A DNA stretch of 64,000 nucleotides, taken from positions 122,120 through 186,119 of the forward strand of contig NZ_VOMB01000019.1 of NCBI RefSeq assembly GCF_019050325.1, in the 5' to 3' direction. Numbering within the stretch: the first letter of the stretch is position 1; each line of letters opens with the position of its first letter. This document shows positions 51,431 to 63,937 of this stretch, in pieces. Made by a program: the position numbers and the translations under genes. Source of the stretch: [Mycobacterium] fortunisiensis (lineage in GTDB: Bacteria > Actinomycetota > Actinomycetes > Mycobacteriales > Mycobacteriaceae). The notes beneath the pieces are model-generated. The model saw nothing but the letters and a program-made list of their open reading frames with translations. It had not been told where the DNA came from and made no database searches.

Positions 51431-52308
51431 GCGCCGAACCGGTAGATGACTTCGCGCGCCAGCGATCGGTAGGCCAGCGCACCGCCCGATTTGGGCGCCC
51501 AGGTGGTGATGGGTTCGCCGGCCACGCTGGTCTCCGGGAACCGCACCGTGCGGGTGATCACAGTGTCGAACACCAGGTCGCCGAACCGCTCCACGACCCG
51601 GGCCATCACCTCGCGCGCGTTCACCGTGCGCGGGTCATAGCGGGTGACCAGGATGCCGCTGATCTCCAGCTTCGGGTTGAGCCGGTCGTGCACCTTCTCG
51701 ACGGTGTCGGTCAGCAGCGCCAGCCCGCGCAGCGAGAAATACTCGCACTCGGTGGGGATGATCACCCCGTCGGCGCAGGCCAGTCCGTTGACGGTGAGCA
51801 GACCCAGCGACGGCTGGCAGTCGATCAGCACATAGTCGTAGCGGTCCAGCACCGGGTACAGGGCCCGGGCCAGCGACTGCTCCCGGCCCACCTCGTTGAC
51901 CAGCTGGATCTCGGCGGCCGACAGGTCGATGTTGCTGGGCACCAGGTCCATGCCGCTGACCCGGGTCTTGATCAGCACGTCGTCGATCGACACCCGCGGT
52001 TCGACCAGCAGGTTGTGCACGGTGTGCTCGAGCTCGTAGTGCGGCACCCCGAGCCCTGCCGACAACGCGCCCTGCGGGTCGAGGTCCACCAGCAGCACGC
52101 GGCGCCCGCATTCGGCCAGGCTGGCGCCCAGGTTGATGGTCGAGGTGGTCTTGCCGACCCCGCCCTTCTGGTTGCACATCGCGATGACCTTGGCCGGGCC
52201 GTGTGTCGTGCGGGGCAGTGGTTCGGGGATGTCGCGCGGTGGGCGCCCGGTCAGACCGAGCTCGGGGCCGTGGTGTTCGAACAGGCCGTCGTGTCCGCCG
52301 TCACTCAT
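51427..52308 (-). CDS. ParA/Soj-like partition ATPase
   Basis: 293 aa from ATG 52308, with AGGGGTGGGG upstream; the frame continues 13 codons further without support. Deviant Walker A motif KGGVGKTTSTINLG, switch regions VDLDPQGALSAGLG and IDCQPSLGLLTVN. The family binds DNA non-specifically and positions cargo. This gene is a second ParA-type gene beside the condensin genes, distinct from the parAB locus at the origin; it corresponds to Rv1708. Its substrate is unknown. TAAACT at 52357-52362 (minus) might be its -10 box. Confidence 0.88.
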   Translation of the reverse strand: MSDGGHDGLFEHHGPELGLTGRPPRDIPEPLPRTTHGPAKVIAMCNQKGGVGKTTSTINLGASLAECGRRVLLVDLDPQGALSAGLGVPHYELEHTVHNLLVEPRVSIDDVLIKTRVSGMDLVPSNIDLSAAEIQLVNEVGREQSLARALYPVLDRYDYVLIDCQPSLGLLTVNGLACADGVIIPTECEYFSLRGLALLTDTVEKVHDRLNPKLEISGILVTRYDPRTVNAREVMARVVERFGDLVFDTVITRTVRFPETSVAGEPITTWAPKSGGALAYRSLAREVIYRFGA

Positions 52309-52429
52309 ACCCCACCCCTGGTCAGGTATCCCGCAGTCTCGGCGCACATCCCGGCAAGTTTAACGTCGGGACGCTGCCAGGACGGGCAGACCCGCGGGCA
52401 ATCCGACGCATATGGTGTGCCGCGAGCGG

Positions 52430-53418
52430 TCAACGCGCCCGCGGGTGCGCACCGGCCCAGACTTCACGCAGCGTGTGCACGGTGACCATGGTGTAGATCT
52501 GCGTGGTGGTCACCGACGCGTGTCCCAGCAGTTCCTGCACGACGCGGACGTCGGCGCCGCCGTCGAGCAGGTGGGTGGCGAACGAGTGCCGCAAGGTGTG
52601 CGGGGACACCGCCGAGGTGATGCCGGCCCGCTCGGCCGCATCCTGCAGCACCTGCCAGGCACTCTGCCGGGACAGGCGTCCGCCGCGGGCGTTGAGGAAG
52701 ATCCCGGGCGTGCCGCGTCCCCGCCGGGCCAGGTCCGGGCGGCCACGCACCAGGTAGGCGTCCAGCGCGCTGACCGCGGGCCGGCCGATCGGCACGAGCC
52801 GCTGTTTACCGCCCTTGCCGCGCAGCAGCACCGAGCGCGCCTGGGTGTCGACGTCGTCGAGGTCGAGGCCCACCGCCTCGGAGATCCGTGCGCCCGTCGA
52901 GTACAGCAACTCCAGCAGCGCGCGGTTGCGCAACGTCAGCGGGCCGTCGGCGTCACTGTCCCCGCCGGCCGCTTCCAGCAGCGCGAGCACCTCGTCCAGG
53001 CTGAGGCTCTTGGGCAGCCGCCGGCTCGGGGTGGGCGGTTTGACCGCCCGGGCGACATCGTGTTCGGTCATGCCCTCGGCAGTGGCGAACCGGTGCAGCC
53101 CACGGACCGCGACCACCGCCCTGGCGGCCGACACTGCCGACAGCGCGCCCGCTCCGGAGTCGGGATCGCCCTGCCGCAGGGCGATCAGGAAGTCACTGAC
53201 GTCGGTCTCGGCCACCCTGGCCAGATCCTCGATCCCGCGCTGGGTCAGGTGGTGACTGTAGCGGCGCAGGTCGCGCCGGTAGGAGCTCAAGGTGTTGGCT
53301 GCCACGCCCCGCTCGATCGTCAGGTGATCGAGGTAGCCCTGCACCTGGTGGTCCAGCACGGTCTGCCGGGCCGCCGGCGGCGTCGGTGAGCCGCTTGCGC
53401 GAAGAGCAGACCGTTCTG

Positions 53419-53422
<4 letters not shown>
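52430..53422 (-). CDS. xerD: Tyrosine recombinase XerD
   Basis: 330 aa from GTG 53422, overlapping the Nudix stop in a GTGA. N-terminal SAM-like domain ([33 protein letters not shown]) and C-terminal catalytic domain: Arg in [21 protein letters not shown] (HxxR), His in [13 protein letters not shown] and the nucleophile Tyr in IYTMVT. Resolves chromosome dimers at dif with XerC. Proper length is about 310; the N terminus is slightly longer. Confidence 0.93.
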
Positions 53423-55888
<2,466 letters not shown>

Positions 55889-55937
55889 TCACCTTAACAC
55901 CGACCCCGACAAGCCGGTGCTGACGCGCCGACTCGGC

Positions 55938-56879
55938 TTACTGCGGGACGGTGACCGACGTCGCACCCTGCCCGGTGCCGTACTTGGCGGGCTTAGCTCC
56001 TCCGGCGAGGTCGGCCAGCGCCAGCACGGCGGTGATCTGACCGGCGCTGGTATCGGCGTCGTCGACTGTGCTGACCGCACCGGACAATCCGGCATCTGAC
56101 CTGGTCACCGCCACCGGACCGGTGCCGGACGCCGATCCCGAGCGGCCCATGAGCACCGTGCCGGCACCGTGCGGCGCCAGGCCCGCGGCGAAACGGGCGG
56201 TGGTCACGCCCCGGTTGCCGCCGTCGGCGCCCAGCCCGCCTCCGGTCACGATCAGCGCCGTGTTGGCCGCCGGAATGTGCGCAGCGTCATAGGTCAGGAA
56301 GCCGGTGTCGCGCAGTGCCGCGAGCACCGTCTGGCGTTGGGTGTCATCGACCGGTGCGACGGCCGGATTCCGGTCGATCAACAGGGTGATGCCCAACAGG
56401 TCGCCGGCCTGGGAGCCCTGATCGACCGCGGCGGTGCTCAACTGCTTGCCGGCCGGCACGATCGGAGAGTTGACGACCGAAAGTAGCTTGTCGGCCGAGT
56501 TCGCCTCGACGAACTCACTCGTGAGTGAGATCGTCGAGGTCACGGCGCCGCCGGCGTGACGGATATAGCCCGCGACGGCCTCGACGTCACCGTCGGCGGC
56601 GTCGGGGGTGCGAAACACCACCACCGACTTGTCTCGCAACGCGTCACGCACCATCCGGGGTGCCATCTGCGCATCGAATTCCCCTGCGGCATTGAGCTTT
56701 TCGTTCAGTGCGTTCTTGCCGTCGGTCAGGGTGTCGATCTGCTGCTGCAGATCCTTCTTGTCGTCACGAAGTCCCGACAGCACGGTGTTGGACAGCAGCC
56801 CGGATCCCAGTGCCACCCCGAGCGCCAGCGCCAGGAAGACCGCCGCCAGCGAGATCGCGTGTGCGCGTAGCGTGATCAC
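55938..56879 (-). CDS. mctB: Copper transporter MctB
   Basis: 313 aa from GTG 56879. A hydrophobic N-terminal segment (SLAAVFLALALGVALGSGLL) anchors it; a coiled coil follows (LRDDKKDLQQQIDTLTDGKNALNEKLNAAG), then a mostly alpha/beta domain with Gly/Ala-rich loops and no cysteine cluster. It corresponds to Rv1698, a mycobacterial outer-membrane-associated protein involved in copper efflux. Located between pyrG and steA in the conserved order; 15 nt after steA. Confidence 0.85.
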   Translation of the reverse strand: MITLRAHAISLAAVFLALALGVALGSGLLSNTVLSGLRDDKKDLQQQIDTLTDGKNALNEKLNAAGEFDAQMAPRMVRDALRDKSVVVFRTPDAADGDVEAVAGYIRHAGGAVTSTISLTSEFVEANSADKLLSVVNSPIVPAGKQLSTAAVDQGSQAGDLLGITLLIDRNPAVAPVDDTQRQTVLAALRDTGFLTYDAAHIPAANTALIVTGGGLGADGGNRGVTTARFAAGLAPHGAGTVLMGRSGSASGTGPVAVTRSDAGLSGAVSTVDDADTSAGQITAVLALADLAGGAKPAKYGTGQGATSVTVPQ

Positions 56880-56894
56880 AGCTCACCTGCCCAC

Positions 56895-58079
56895 TCAGCT
56901 GACCAGACCCTGCACCCACAGCGTGAAGCGGTTCCAGTAGTCGATGATCCAATCGAACACCGCACCGTCGGCGCGCGACACCCACAGCGCCACGACCACG
57001 GCCACCATCATCGCCAGCACCAGCAACGCGATCGCCCCGCCGGACACCCGGCTGCGGTAGAGCGTGGCCACCGCCTTGGCGTCGACGAGCTTCTCGCCCA
57101 CCTTGAGCCGGGTCAGGAACGTGGACGGGTTGCTGCGCTGGCGGGAACGGTCGAAGAACTCCTCGATCGAGGCGGTGTGACCAGCGGTGACGATGAGCGA
57201 GGCACCGTGGTGATCGCACAGCAGCAGCGCCAGGTCCGCCGCTGATCCGGCGGCCGGGAACGTCATCGCCCCGACGCCGAGGTCCTGGATGCGCTCCAGG
57301 CCGGCCGCGTGCCCGTCGGCATCGGCGGGCAGGACCACCTGCGCACCGCAGCGCAGCACCTCGACGCTCATCTTGTCCGGGTCACCGACGATCAGTGCCG
57401 GGCGGTAGCCCGCCTTGCGCAGCACGTCGGCGCCGACCCCGACGCCGACCAGTACCGGCTGATATTCCTTGATGAACGGCTTGAGCGCCTTGAGGTCGTC
57501 GGCGGCGTTGGGCTCCTCGGCCACGATCACCACGTGCCTGCGGTGCAGGTCAACGTCGATGTTCGGGATTCCGATCCCGTCGATGAGCAGTGGGCTCTCG
57601 CTGCGGATGAACTCGATGGTGTTGCCGGCGAAGGCTTCCAGATGCGCGACCAGGCCACTCTTGGCGTCGTGCATCAACTCGTGGATCTCTTGGTCGTTGC
57701 GCTCGGTGCCCACCGCGATGCGCCGGTCGCCGGAGTAGACGCCGCCGTTGTTCAACCGGACCCGTGCCCCGTCCTTGATCTTCTTGAAGACGTCAGGGCC
57801 GGCCTCGTCGATGAGCACCACACCGTTGGCGACGAGCACCTCGGGTCCCAGGTTCGGATAGCGTCCCGAGATCGACGGGGAGGCGTTGACCACGCCGGCG
57901 ACCTGAGCCTCCACCAACGCGTCGGCGGTGATCCGGTCCAGGTCCTGGGCGTCCAGGACGACGATGTCACCAGGTCCGATGCGTCGCATCAGCCGATCGA
58001 TGTCGCGGTCCACTCGAGCCGTGCCGGTCACTCCCGGGCGGGAACTGGCGTTGCGGGTCAGCAGTGTGGACATCTTCAT
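56895..58079 (-). CDS. steA: Cytokinetic-ring protein SteA
   Basis: 394 aa from ATG 58079; ATG 58073 is an alternative. The N-terminal part reads VTGTARVDRDIDRLMRRIGPGDIVVLDAQDLDRITADALVEAQVAGVVNASPSISGRYPNLGPEVLV, the conserved start of the SteA family in mycolic-acid bacteria, with a GDPDKM nucleotide-like loop later. One membrane helix near residues 355-375 (GGAIALLVLAMMVAVVVALWV) lies near the C terminus. Known role: works with SteB at the division site in Corynebacterineae. It corresponds to Rv1697. Confidence 0.9.
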   Translation of the reverse strand: MKMSTLLTRNASSRPGVTGTARVDRDIDRLMRRIGPGDIVVLDAQDLDRITADALVEAQVAGVVNASPSISGRYPNLGPEVLVANGVVLIDEAGPDVFKKIKDGARVRLNNGGVYSGDRRIAVGTERNDQEIHELMHDAKSGLVAHLEAFAGNTIEFIRSESPLLIDGIGIPNIDVDLHRRHVVIVAEEPNAADDLKALKPFIKEYQPVLVGVGVGADVLRKAGYRPALIVGDPDKMSVEVLRCGAQVVLPADADGHAAGLERIQDLGVGAMTFPAAGSAADLALLLCDHHGASLIVTAGHTASIEEFFDRSRQRSNPSTFLTRLKVGEKLVDAKAVATLYRSRVSGGAIALLVLAMMVAVVVALWVSRADGAVFDWIIDYWNRFTLWVQGLVS

Positions 58080-58173
58080 GCCCCGATTCTGTCGGGCATC
58101 GCGCATCAGACGACGGAGGCGCGCCGTAACACCAGCCTCACAAGTTGGCTTTTGTCACATCAGTAACAGGAGA

Positions 58174-59937
58174 CTAGGGTGTGTTGCGCTCCTGTTGAGC
58201 GGCCTCCAGCAGCTCCCTGGCATGCGCCCGCCCGCTGTCGGACTCCCCCAGTCCGGCCAGCATCCGGGCCAACTCGGCCACCCGGTCGTCGTCCTCGATC
58301 CGCCGCACACCACTGGACTTGGCACGGCCGTTGCCACTGTCGACCAGCAGGTGCGCATCGGCGAATGCCGCGACCTGCGGCAGGTGCGTCACCACGATGA
58401 CCTGGTGGGTGCGCGCCAACCGGGCCAGCCGCCGGCCGATCTGCACCGCGGCCCGGCCCCCGACGCCGGCATCGACCTCGTCGAACACCATGGTGGTCCC
58501 CGCCGTCGACGCCGACAGCACCACCTCCAGCGCCAGCATCACACGCGACAGCTCACCGCCGGACGCGCTCTTGGCCAACGGCAGCACATCGGCGCCGCGG
58601 TGGGCGGTGAACCCGAACTCCACCGCGTCGACGCCGTCATGGCCGGCGTGCAGGAGTTCGCCGCCGGCCATGGTGACCGGCGCCGAATCGTCGGCCCGCG
58701 CCGGCATCGGGGTCACGTTGATCGTGAACACCGCATTGGCCATGGCCAGGCCGGCCAGCTCCGAGGTCACCGCCTTGGCCAGGCCCTTGGCCGCCTTGGA
58801 CCGGGCCTTGGTCAGCTCCCCCGCCGCCGTGACCAGCTGGGCCTCCAACTCGGCCACCTTGCGATCCAGCGCGGCCAGGCTCTCCTCGGACACATCGAGC
58901 TGTTCCAGACGCCCAGCCGCGTCCCGCGCCCACTCCAACACCCCGTCGACATCGGCGGCGTACTTACGGGTGAGGGTGCGCAGTTCGGCCTGACGCGCCA
59001 GCTTGGTCTCCAAAGTGCTGGCGTCACTGGGCAATTCGGCGAGATAGTCGCCCAGCTCCCCCGACACGTCGCTGATCACCGCCATCGCCTCGGCCAGCCG
59101 CGCGCCCAGCCCCTGCAACACCGCGTCATCGGTGGACTCCAGCGCGGCCTGGGCCCGGCCGACCGCGTCGGCCGCCGACACCGAATCCGGTGCGGGCTCT
59201 TCCAACTCACCGGCCAGCGCGAGCCGGGCCAGCTGCGCGGCCTCGCGCAGCGCATCGAGCTCCGAGAGCCGGCGGATATCGGCGACGATCGCCTCGTCCT
59301 CACCGGGTTCCGGTGCCACCGCATCGATCTCATGAATCCCGAAGCTGAGCCGGTCGGCCTCCTGGGCCAGCTCGCGGGCCCGACGCCGACGGTCGCTCAG
59401 ATCACGACGCGCCGCAAGCCATTCCTCGCGGATCCGCCGGTAGCGGGTCAGCGGCTTGTCCACCTCGGCATACCGGTCCAAGGCCGCCCGCTGTTCGTCC
59501 GGCCGCATCAGCCGCAGCTGGTCGTTCTGGCCGTGCAGCGTCAACACCTGGGCGGTGAAGCTGCTCAACGATTTGGCCGGTACGCTGCGGCCGCCCAGGT
59601 ACGCCCGCGACGGCCCGGCCCGGCTGACCGAGCGGGCCGCGATCACGCTGCCGTCGTCATCACGCTCGGCACCGGAGGCATCCAGGATCTCCTCGATCCG
59701 CCCCGACACCTCCTCGCCGAGTTCGATTGTGCTGAACCGGCCTTCCACCACGGCCCGGTCAGAACCCGAGCGCACCCGGGTGGCGTCGGCACGGGCGCCA
59801 CCCAGCAGGTGCAGGCTGGTGACCACCATCGTCTTACCGGTACCGGTTTCACCGGTCAGCACGGTCAGCCCGCGGTCGAATTCCGCGGTGGCAGCGCTGA
59901 TCGCGCCCAACGACTCGATACGGATCTCCGACAGCAC
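58174..59937 (-). CDS. recN: DNA repair protein RecN
   Basis: 587 aa. SMC-like: Walker A GETGTGKTMVVTSLHLLGG at residue 30, a long coiled-coil centre, and the C-terminal ABC signature KSASGGELSRVMLALEVVL with Walker B TTMVFDEVDAGVGGRAA. Acts in double-strand break repair. It lies 6 nt before nadK (upstream gene), so the two may be coupled. No truncation. Confidence 0.95.
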   Translation of the reverse strand: MLSEIRIESLGAISAATAEFDRGLTVLTGETGTGKTMVVTSLHLLGGARADATRVRSGSDRAVVEGRFSTIELGEEVSGRIEEILDASGAERDDDGSVIAARSVSRAGPSRAYLGGRSVPAKSLSSFTAQVLTLHGQNDQLRLMRPDEQRAALDRYAEVDKPLTRYRRIREEWLAARRDLSDRRRRARELAQEADRLSFGIHEIDAVAPEPGEDEAIVADIRRLSELDALREAAQLARLALAGELEEPAPDSVSAADAVGRAQAALESTDDAVLQGLGARLAEAMAVISDVSGELGDYLAELPSDASTLETKLARQAELRTLTRKYAADVDGVLEWARDAAGRLEQLDVSEESLAALDRKVAELEAQLVTAAGELTKARSKAAKGLAKAVTSELAGLAMANAVFTINVTPMPARADDSAPVTMAGGELLHAGHDGVDAVEFGFTAHRGADVLPLAKSASGGELSRVMLALEVVLSASTAGTTMVFDEVDAGVGGRAAVQIGRRLARLARTHQVIVVTHLPQVAAFADAHLLVDSGNGRAKSSGVRRIEDDDRVAELARMLAGLGESDSGRAHARELLEAAQQERNTP

Positions 59938-59943
59938 AGGTAT

Positions 59944-60867
59944 CTACTGTCCCCGCCATCCGGTGACCGGCAGCCGGAACTTGCGCACCAACCGATCCGT
60001 GAACGGGGCCGAATCCAACCGCACCCACTTCAGCGGCGTATCACAGCGGATCACCTCGAGGCGACCACCGGCGGGCACCACCATCTGCCGCCGGCCGTCG
60101 CAGAACACCAGCGCATCATTGCCACTGGCCTCGATCTCGATGGCGATGCTGGCCGCCGGACTGGTCACCATGGGACGGGCGAACAACGCATGAGCATTGT
60201 TGGGCACCACCAGGATCGCCTCCAGATCGGGCCACAGCACCGGCCCGCCGGCCGAGAAGGCGTACGCCGTCGACCCGGTCGGAGTCGACACCAGCACACC
60301 ATCGCAGCCGAACGACGACACCGGACGGCCATCGACCTCCAACACCACGCCGAGCACCCCGAGCCGGGGCCCCTTCTCCAGGCTGGCCTCGTTGAGCGCC
60401 CACCCGCGGTTCACCACATCGGCACCCACCCGCACCGCGATGTCGAGGGTCATCCGCTCCTCGATGCGATAGTCGCGGTCGATGACGCGCTCGAGCACGT
60501 GGTCGATGGCCTCCGCCTCGGCCTCGGCCAGGAACCCGATACGGCCCAGATTGACTCCGAGCACCGGGATCTCGACATTGCGGGCCAGTTCGGCGGCTCG
60601 CAGGAACGTGCCGTCCCCGCCGAGCACCAACACCAGCTCGCAGCCGTCGGCGGCCCGCTCCTCGGCGTCGACCACCTCGATGTCCACCCCGAGGGCGCGC
60701 ATGTCGTCGGGAGCCAGGTGCAACGGGCCACGGTCCACCGCCTCGGCCGAGAGCACCTTCAGACCAATTCCGTTGTCGCCGAGCACCTTTTCCACCCGGC
60801 GGGCAACCTCGGTGGCCTCGTCGCGGCCGGTGTGCACCACCAGCAGGATCGTGCGTTCAGTCGTCAT
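59944..60867 (-). CDS. nadK: NAD kinase
   Basis: 307 aa from ATG 60867, overlapping the tlyA stop in an ATGA. Motifs: [14 protein letters not shown] (GGDGT), [11 protein letters not shown] (NE catalytic/metal), and [20 protein letters not shown]. Converts NAD to NADP using ATP or polyphosphate; the mycobacterial enzyme (PpnK) is of the second type. The larger frame upstream overlaps tlyA. Confidence 0.95.
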   Translation of the reverse strand: MTTERTILLVVHTGRDEATEVARRVEKVLGDNGIGLKVLSAEAVDRGPLHLAPDDMRALGVDIEVVDAEERAADGCELVLVLGGDGTFLRAAELARNVEIPVLGVNLGRIGFLAEAEAEAIDHVLERVIDRDYRIEERMTLDIAVRVGADVVNRGWALNEASLEKGPRLGVLGVVLEVDGRPVSSFGCDGVLVSTPTGSTAYAFSAGGPVLWPDLEAILVVPNNAHALFARPMVTSPAASIAIEIEASGNDALVFCDGRRQMVVPAGGRLEVIRCDTPLKWVRLDSAPFTDRLVRKFRLPVTGWRGQ

Positions 60868-61673
60868 TGCGGTCCCTCCTCGACCGCCCGCCGCACCGCC
60901 TGTTCGAGCGCGTCGCCCATCAAGGCGCGTTCCGTCTCGGCACGCAGGTGCAGAAAGTACTCGACATTGCCCGAGGGTCCTGGGAGCGGGCTGGCCGTCA
61001 CATCGACAGCATGCCACTGCAATGTGGCCGCCTTGCGGGCGACCGTGCACACCGCGTCGATGCGCAGTTCGGGATCTGACACCACGCCACCGGCGCCCAC
61101 CCGGTCCTTGCCGACCTCGAACTGCGGTTTCACCATCGGAACGATATCGGCGTCCGCGGCGGCACAACCGGTGAGCGCCGGCAACACCGTGCCCAACGAG
61201 ATGAACGACAAGTCCGCCACGATCAACTGCACCGGGCCACCGATCGCCTCGGCCGTCAGTTCCCGTACGTTGGTGCGCTCCAGCACCTGTACCCGCTCGT
61301 CCGACCGCAATGACCAGGCCAACTGGCCGTAGCCGACATCGGCGGCCACCACCTCGGCGGCGCCGCGATCGAGCAGCACCTCGGTGAACCCGCCCGTCGA
61401 GGCCCCGGCATCGAGGCAACGCCGGCCCTCGACCGCGACGTCGAACACCTCGAGCGCGCCGATCAGCTTGTGCGCACCCCGGGACACCCAGGCGCGTTCC
61501 GCGGAGGCGATCACCGTGATGTTGGTTTCCGGGGCGACCGCGGTGGCCGGCTTCGCCGCCGGCATGCCGTCGATCCGGACCCGGCCGGCGTCGATGAGTT
61601 CAGCCGCCTGCTGACGCGACCGGGCCAGCCCCCGCCGCACCAGCTCGGCGTCAACGCGAGCGCGCCGCGCCAC
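60864..61673 (-). CDS. tlyA: rRNA 2'-O-methyltransferase / haemolysin-like TlyA
   Basis: 269 aa from a GTG start ([36 protein letters not shown]). Residues 1-60 form an S4 RNA-binding domain, and residues 80-260 an FtsJ-like methyltransferase with [16 protein letters not shown] as the SAM-binding loop and [11 protein letters not shown] as the catalytic Lys region. Methylates ribose of 16S and 23S rRNA; its presence makes mycobacteria sensitive to capreomycin. It corresponds to Rv1694. Overlaps nadK by 4 nt. Confidence 0.95.
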   Translation of the reverse strand: MARRARVDAELVRRGLARSRQQAAELIDAGRVRIDGMPAAKPATAVAPETNITVIASAERAWVSRGAHKLIGALEVFDVAVEGRRCLDAGASTGGFTEVLLDRGAAEVVAADVGYGQLAWSLRSDERVQVLERTNVRELTAEAIGGPVQLIVADLSFISLGTVLPALTGCAAADADIVPMVKPQFEVGKDRVGAGGVVSDPELRIDAVCTVARKAATLQWHAVDVTASPLPGPSGNVEYFLHLRAETERALMGDALEQAVRRAVEEGPQ

Positions 61674-61679
61674 CGGCGC

Positions 61680-61898
61680 TCACCTTCCGGTCGCCTGCGG
61701 TCCGCCCGATTGCCCCCGGTCGACGGATTCGAGGGCCGCCACGAGCAGATCGTGGGCCTGCTCCAGCCGCGCAGCCACCACGTCGATGTCCATGCCCTCG
61801 AGCGCGGAGGGGTCGGTCGCCGGGTCCGGCACGTCGGCCAGCACCGCAGCGACCTGCGCACGCAGTTCGTCGGGATCCATAGTCATAACGACACTCAC
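61680..61898 (-). CDS. Short conserved mycobacterial protein (Rv1693-like)
   Basis: 72 aa from GTG 61898 with ATG 61886 and 61880 as in-frame options. Helical, acidic: DPDELRAQVAAVLADVPDPATDPSALEGMDIDVVAARLEQAHDLLVAALESVDRG. No domain known. It sits 1 nt after the HAD gene and 6 nt before tlyA, in the same place as Rv1693 in M. tuberculosis. Probably expressed as part of the operon. Confidence 0.7.
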   Translation of the reverse strand: MSVVMTMDPDELRAQVAAVLADVPDPATDPSALEGMDIDVVAARLEQAHDLLVAALESVDRGQSGGPQATGR

Positions 61899-61899
61899 G

Positions 61900-62928
61900 C
61901 TAGTCGATGGCGCCCTGTTCGACCGGCACTGACAGCAACGACCATCGCTGCAACGCGGCGCGGGCGGTGTCGTCGCCCGCCACCACCGTCAGGGTGCCAT
62001 CCTGGTCGGCGTTCCACACCGCGTCCGCGGTCGCCCGCACCACTGCCAGATCGTCGTGCGGGTCCTGCCCGGTGGCATGAACGGTCACCGTGTTCGCCTG
62101 CACCTCGGTCCGCCAGGCCGGCTGCGGTCCGATCCGCAGCAGCTCGGCGTCGGTGTGCAGTCCGCGCAGGTCCGCAGCGAGATATCCGGGGCGTTCCGCG
62201 GGGATCGCATGGACGGCCTCGCGCGCCGTGCTGACCCCGGTGAGCACCATCAGACTCGGCAGCCCGGCGGCGAGGGCACCGGCGATGTCGGTGTCGAGTC
62301 GATCTCCGATGACAAGGGCACTGGCGAACGTCCCCCGGCTCAACGCGTCCCGCATCAGCGTCGCCGCGGGCTTGCCGGCCACCAACGGCTGCTGCGCCGT
62401 GGCGGCCCGCAACGCGGCAACCAACGACCCGTTGCCCGGCAGCAGCCCGCGTTCCGACGGCAGCGTGAGGTCGACGTTCGTCGCCACCCACAGGGCACCG
62501 GCCCGGATGGCCAGTGCCGCCTCGGCGAGGTCGGGCCAGGCCGTGGCCGGCGAGTACCCCTGCACCACCGCAACCGGCCCGTCGTCGAAACTGCGCACCG
62601 GGCGCAACCCGACACCACTGATCTCACCGGCGAGGGCATCCGTGCCGACCACGAGAACCGCGGACTCCGGCGGCAGTTGGGCAGCCAGCAGGTGCGCCGC
62701 GCTCTGCGCACTGGTCACCACATCGTCGGGTTCGGCGGCGAACCCCAGCTCCCGAAGATGCTCGGCCACCTGACCCGGCGCCCGCGACGCATTGTTGGTG
62801 ACATACAGCACCCGGGCGGTCACCCCGCCCAGGCTCTCGTGTGCCCCCACGGTCGGCTCGTGACCGCGGAACACCGTGCCGTCGAGATCGAGCAGCAGGC
62901 AATCATGTTGCCGTGCAAGCGTGGTCAC
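61900..62928 (-). CDS. HAD-superfamily phosphatase (NagD-like)
   Basis: 342 aa from GTG 62928, 1 nt after the TPR-like gene stop. HAD motif I LLLDLDGTVFRG at residue 11 (nucleophile Asp and general acid), motif II VTNNAS, motif III Lys in AGKPAATLMRDAL, and motif IV GDRLDTDIAGA. Such NagD-type enzymes dephosphorylate small sugars or nucleotides; the M. tuberculosis Rv1692 homologue is reported to be a glycerol-3-phosphate phosphatase. A C-terminal extension of about 80 residues is present beyond the HAD core. Confidence 0.88.
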   Translation of the reverse strand: MTTLARQHDCLLLDLDGTVFRGHEPTVGAHESLGGVTARVLYVTNNASRAPGQVAEHLRELGFAAEPDDVVTSAQSAAHLLAAQLPPESAVLVVGTDALAGEISGVGLRPVRSFDDGPVAVVQGYSPATAWPDLAEAALAIRAGALWVATNVDLTLPSERGLLPGNGSLVAALRAATAQQPLVAGKPAATLMRDALSRGTFASALVIGDRLDTDIAGALAAGLPSLMVLTGVSTAREAVHAIPAERPGYLAADLRGLHTDAELLRIGPQPAWRTEVQANTVTVHATGQDPHDDLAVVRATADAVWNADQDGTLTVVAGDDTARAALQRWSLLSVPVEQGAID

Positions 62929-62929
62929 G

Positions 62930-63784
62930 TCAGGACAGCTCCGTGATCCGGTCCTCCGCGTCCGTGATGCCTTCGACGTCGGCGTCCGCGGCATGGAGGA
63001 ACCACTGCAACGCCTCGTCGTGGCGGCCGAGCGCCAGCAGGGTGTCGGCGTACGCATAGAACAGCCGAGACGCCGTCGGGCCCACATTGGTGGGGTCGAG
63101 TTGCGGCGTGGACAGGATGGCCAGCGCCTGCTCGAACTGACCCAGATCCGACCGGGCGCCGGCGGCGACGATGCGCAGCTCGTCGGCATCTTCACCGGTG
63201 AGCGCGGCGGCCTCGTCGCTGCGCGCCAGCTCCAACGCCCGCTCGGGCCGCCCCACCCCACGTTCACAGTCGGCGATGATCGGCAACAAGGCGGACTTGC
63301 TGCCCATCCGGCGGGCGGCCCGCAGCTCAGCCAACGCCTGGGCCCAGTCCCCACCGTGGTACGCGGCGATGCCGACGGCCTCGCGCACCACCGCGATCCG
63401 GCCGGCCCGATTACGGGCGGCACGGGCGTGGGCCAGCGCAGCTTCGGGATCCTCGTCGAGTAGCTTGCCCGCCATCACCAGGTGCCGGGCGACGAAATCC
63501 GCCGTCGTCTTGTCCAACGTCACCAGTTCTCGACGGACGTCCGGGGCCAGTTCCCTGGCCTCGACGTCCGCGGGCAACCGCGGACCCTCATGCTGCCTGG
63601 ATTCGGCGTCCTCTGCCGGCTGCGCCTGCCGGGCGCGGCCCGGACCCGACACCCGAGGCGCCCCGCCGCGTTGATCCCGCCCCCGCTGATCACGGGGACG
63701 CCGGGGCCCTGAATTGCTTGCTGCGCGGTCGTTGGATGCACGCCGCGGGCGCCGCTCTGCGTCGCCTTGTCTGTCTCCGACCAC
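62930..63784 (-). CDS. Tetratricopeptide-like repeat protein (Rv1691-like)
   Basis: 284 aa from GTG 63784 (GAAAGG upstream). A basic, disordered N-terminal third (Arg/Gln/Asp-rich) is followed by alpha-helical repeats of TPR type: VREAVGIAAYHGGDWAQALAELRAARRMG, RLFYAYADTLLALGRHDEALQWFLHAA. Such repeats bind proteins. No enzymatic motif. It is first in the tlyA-nadK-recN operon block and is the last gene before the rRNA operon. Confidence 0.75.
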   Translation of the reverse strand: MVGDRQGDAERRPRRASNDRAASNSGPRRPRDQRGRDQRGGAPRVSGPGRARQAQPAEDAESRQHEGPRLPADVEARELAPDVRRELVTLDKTTADFVARHLVMAGKLLDEDPEAALAHARAARNRAGRIAVVREAVGIAAYHGGDWAQALAELRAARRMGSKSALLPIIADCERGVGRPERALELARSDEAAALTGEDADELRIVAAGARSDLGQFEQALAILSTPQLDPTNVGPTASRLFYAYADTLLALGRHDEALQWFLHAADADVEGITDAEDRITELS

Positions 63785-63835
63785 GTGTGCCTTTCTACCT
63801 GCCCTCCCGGAAAGGATACTGGCAGCACGCACGGC

Positions 63836-63852
63836 TGACATAATCATGTCAA
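63836..63852 (-). promoter_or_regulatory. Dyad with TTGACA hexamer before the TPR gene
   Basis: TGACAT-AATC-ATGTCA (63836-63851) has 6-bp arms and a 4-nt spacer. Read on the minus strand it gives TTGACA at 63852-63847, a perfect -35 hexamer; no -10 box stands at proper distance, so the promoter is incomplete in this reading. Confidence 0.35.
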
Positions 63853-63896
63853 TACCGGCGCCGAAATATCCGTCGGGGAATTGTTCGATAAAAACA

Positions 63897-63929
63897 GATC
63901 ACCCCCCACGATAAACGTGGGGGGTGATC
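63897..63929 (-). terminator. Rho-independent terminator of the rRNA operon
   Basis: 14-bp perfect stem (GATCACCCCCCACG with its complement) around ATAAA, followed on the minus strand by TTTTT (63889-63893 region). It stands 8 nt after the 5S end, as expected for an rrn operon. Confidence 0.9.
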
Positions 63930-63937
63930 CTTAATTT

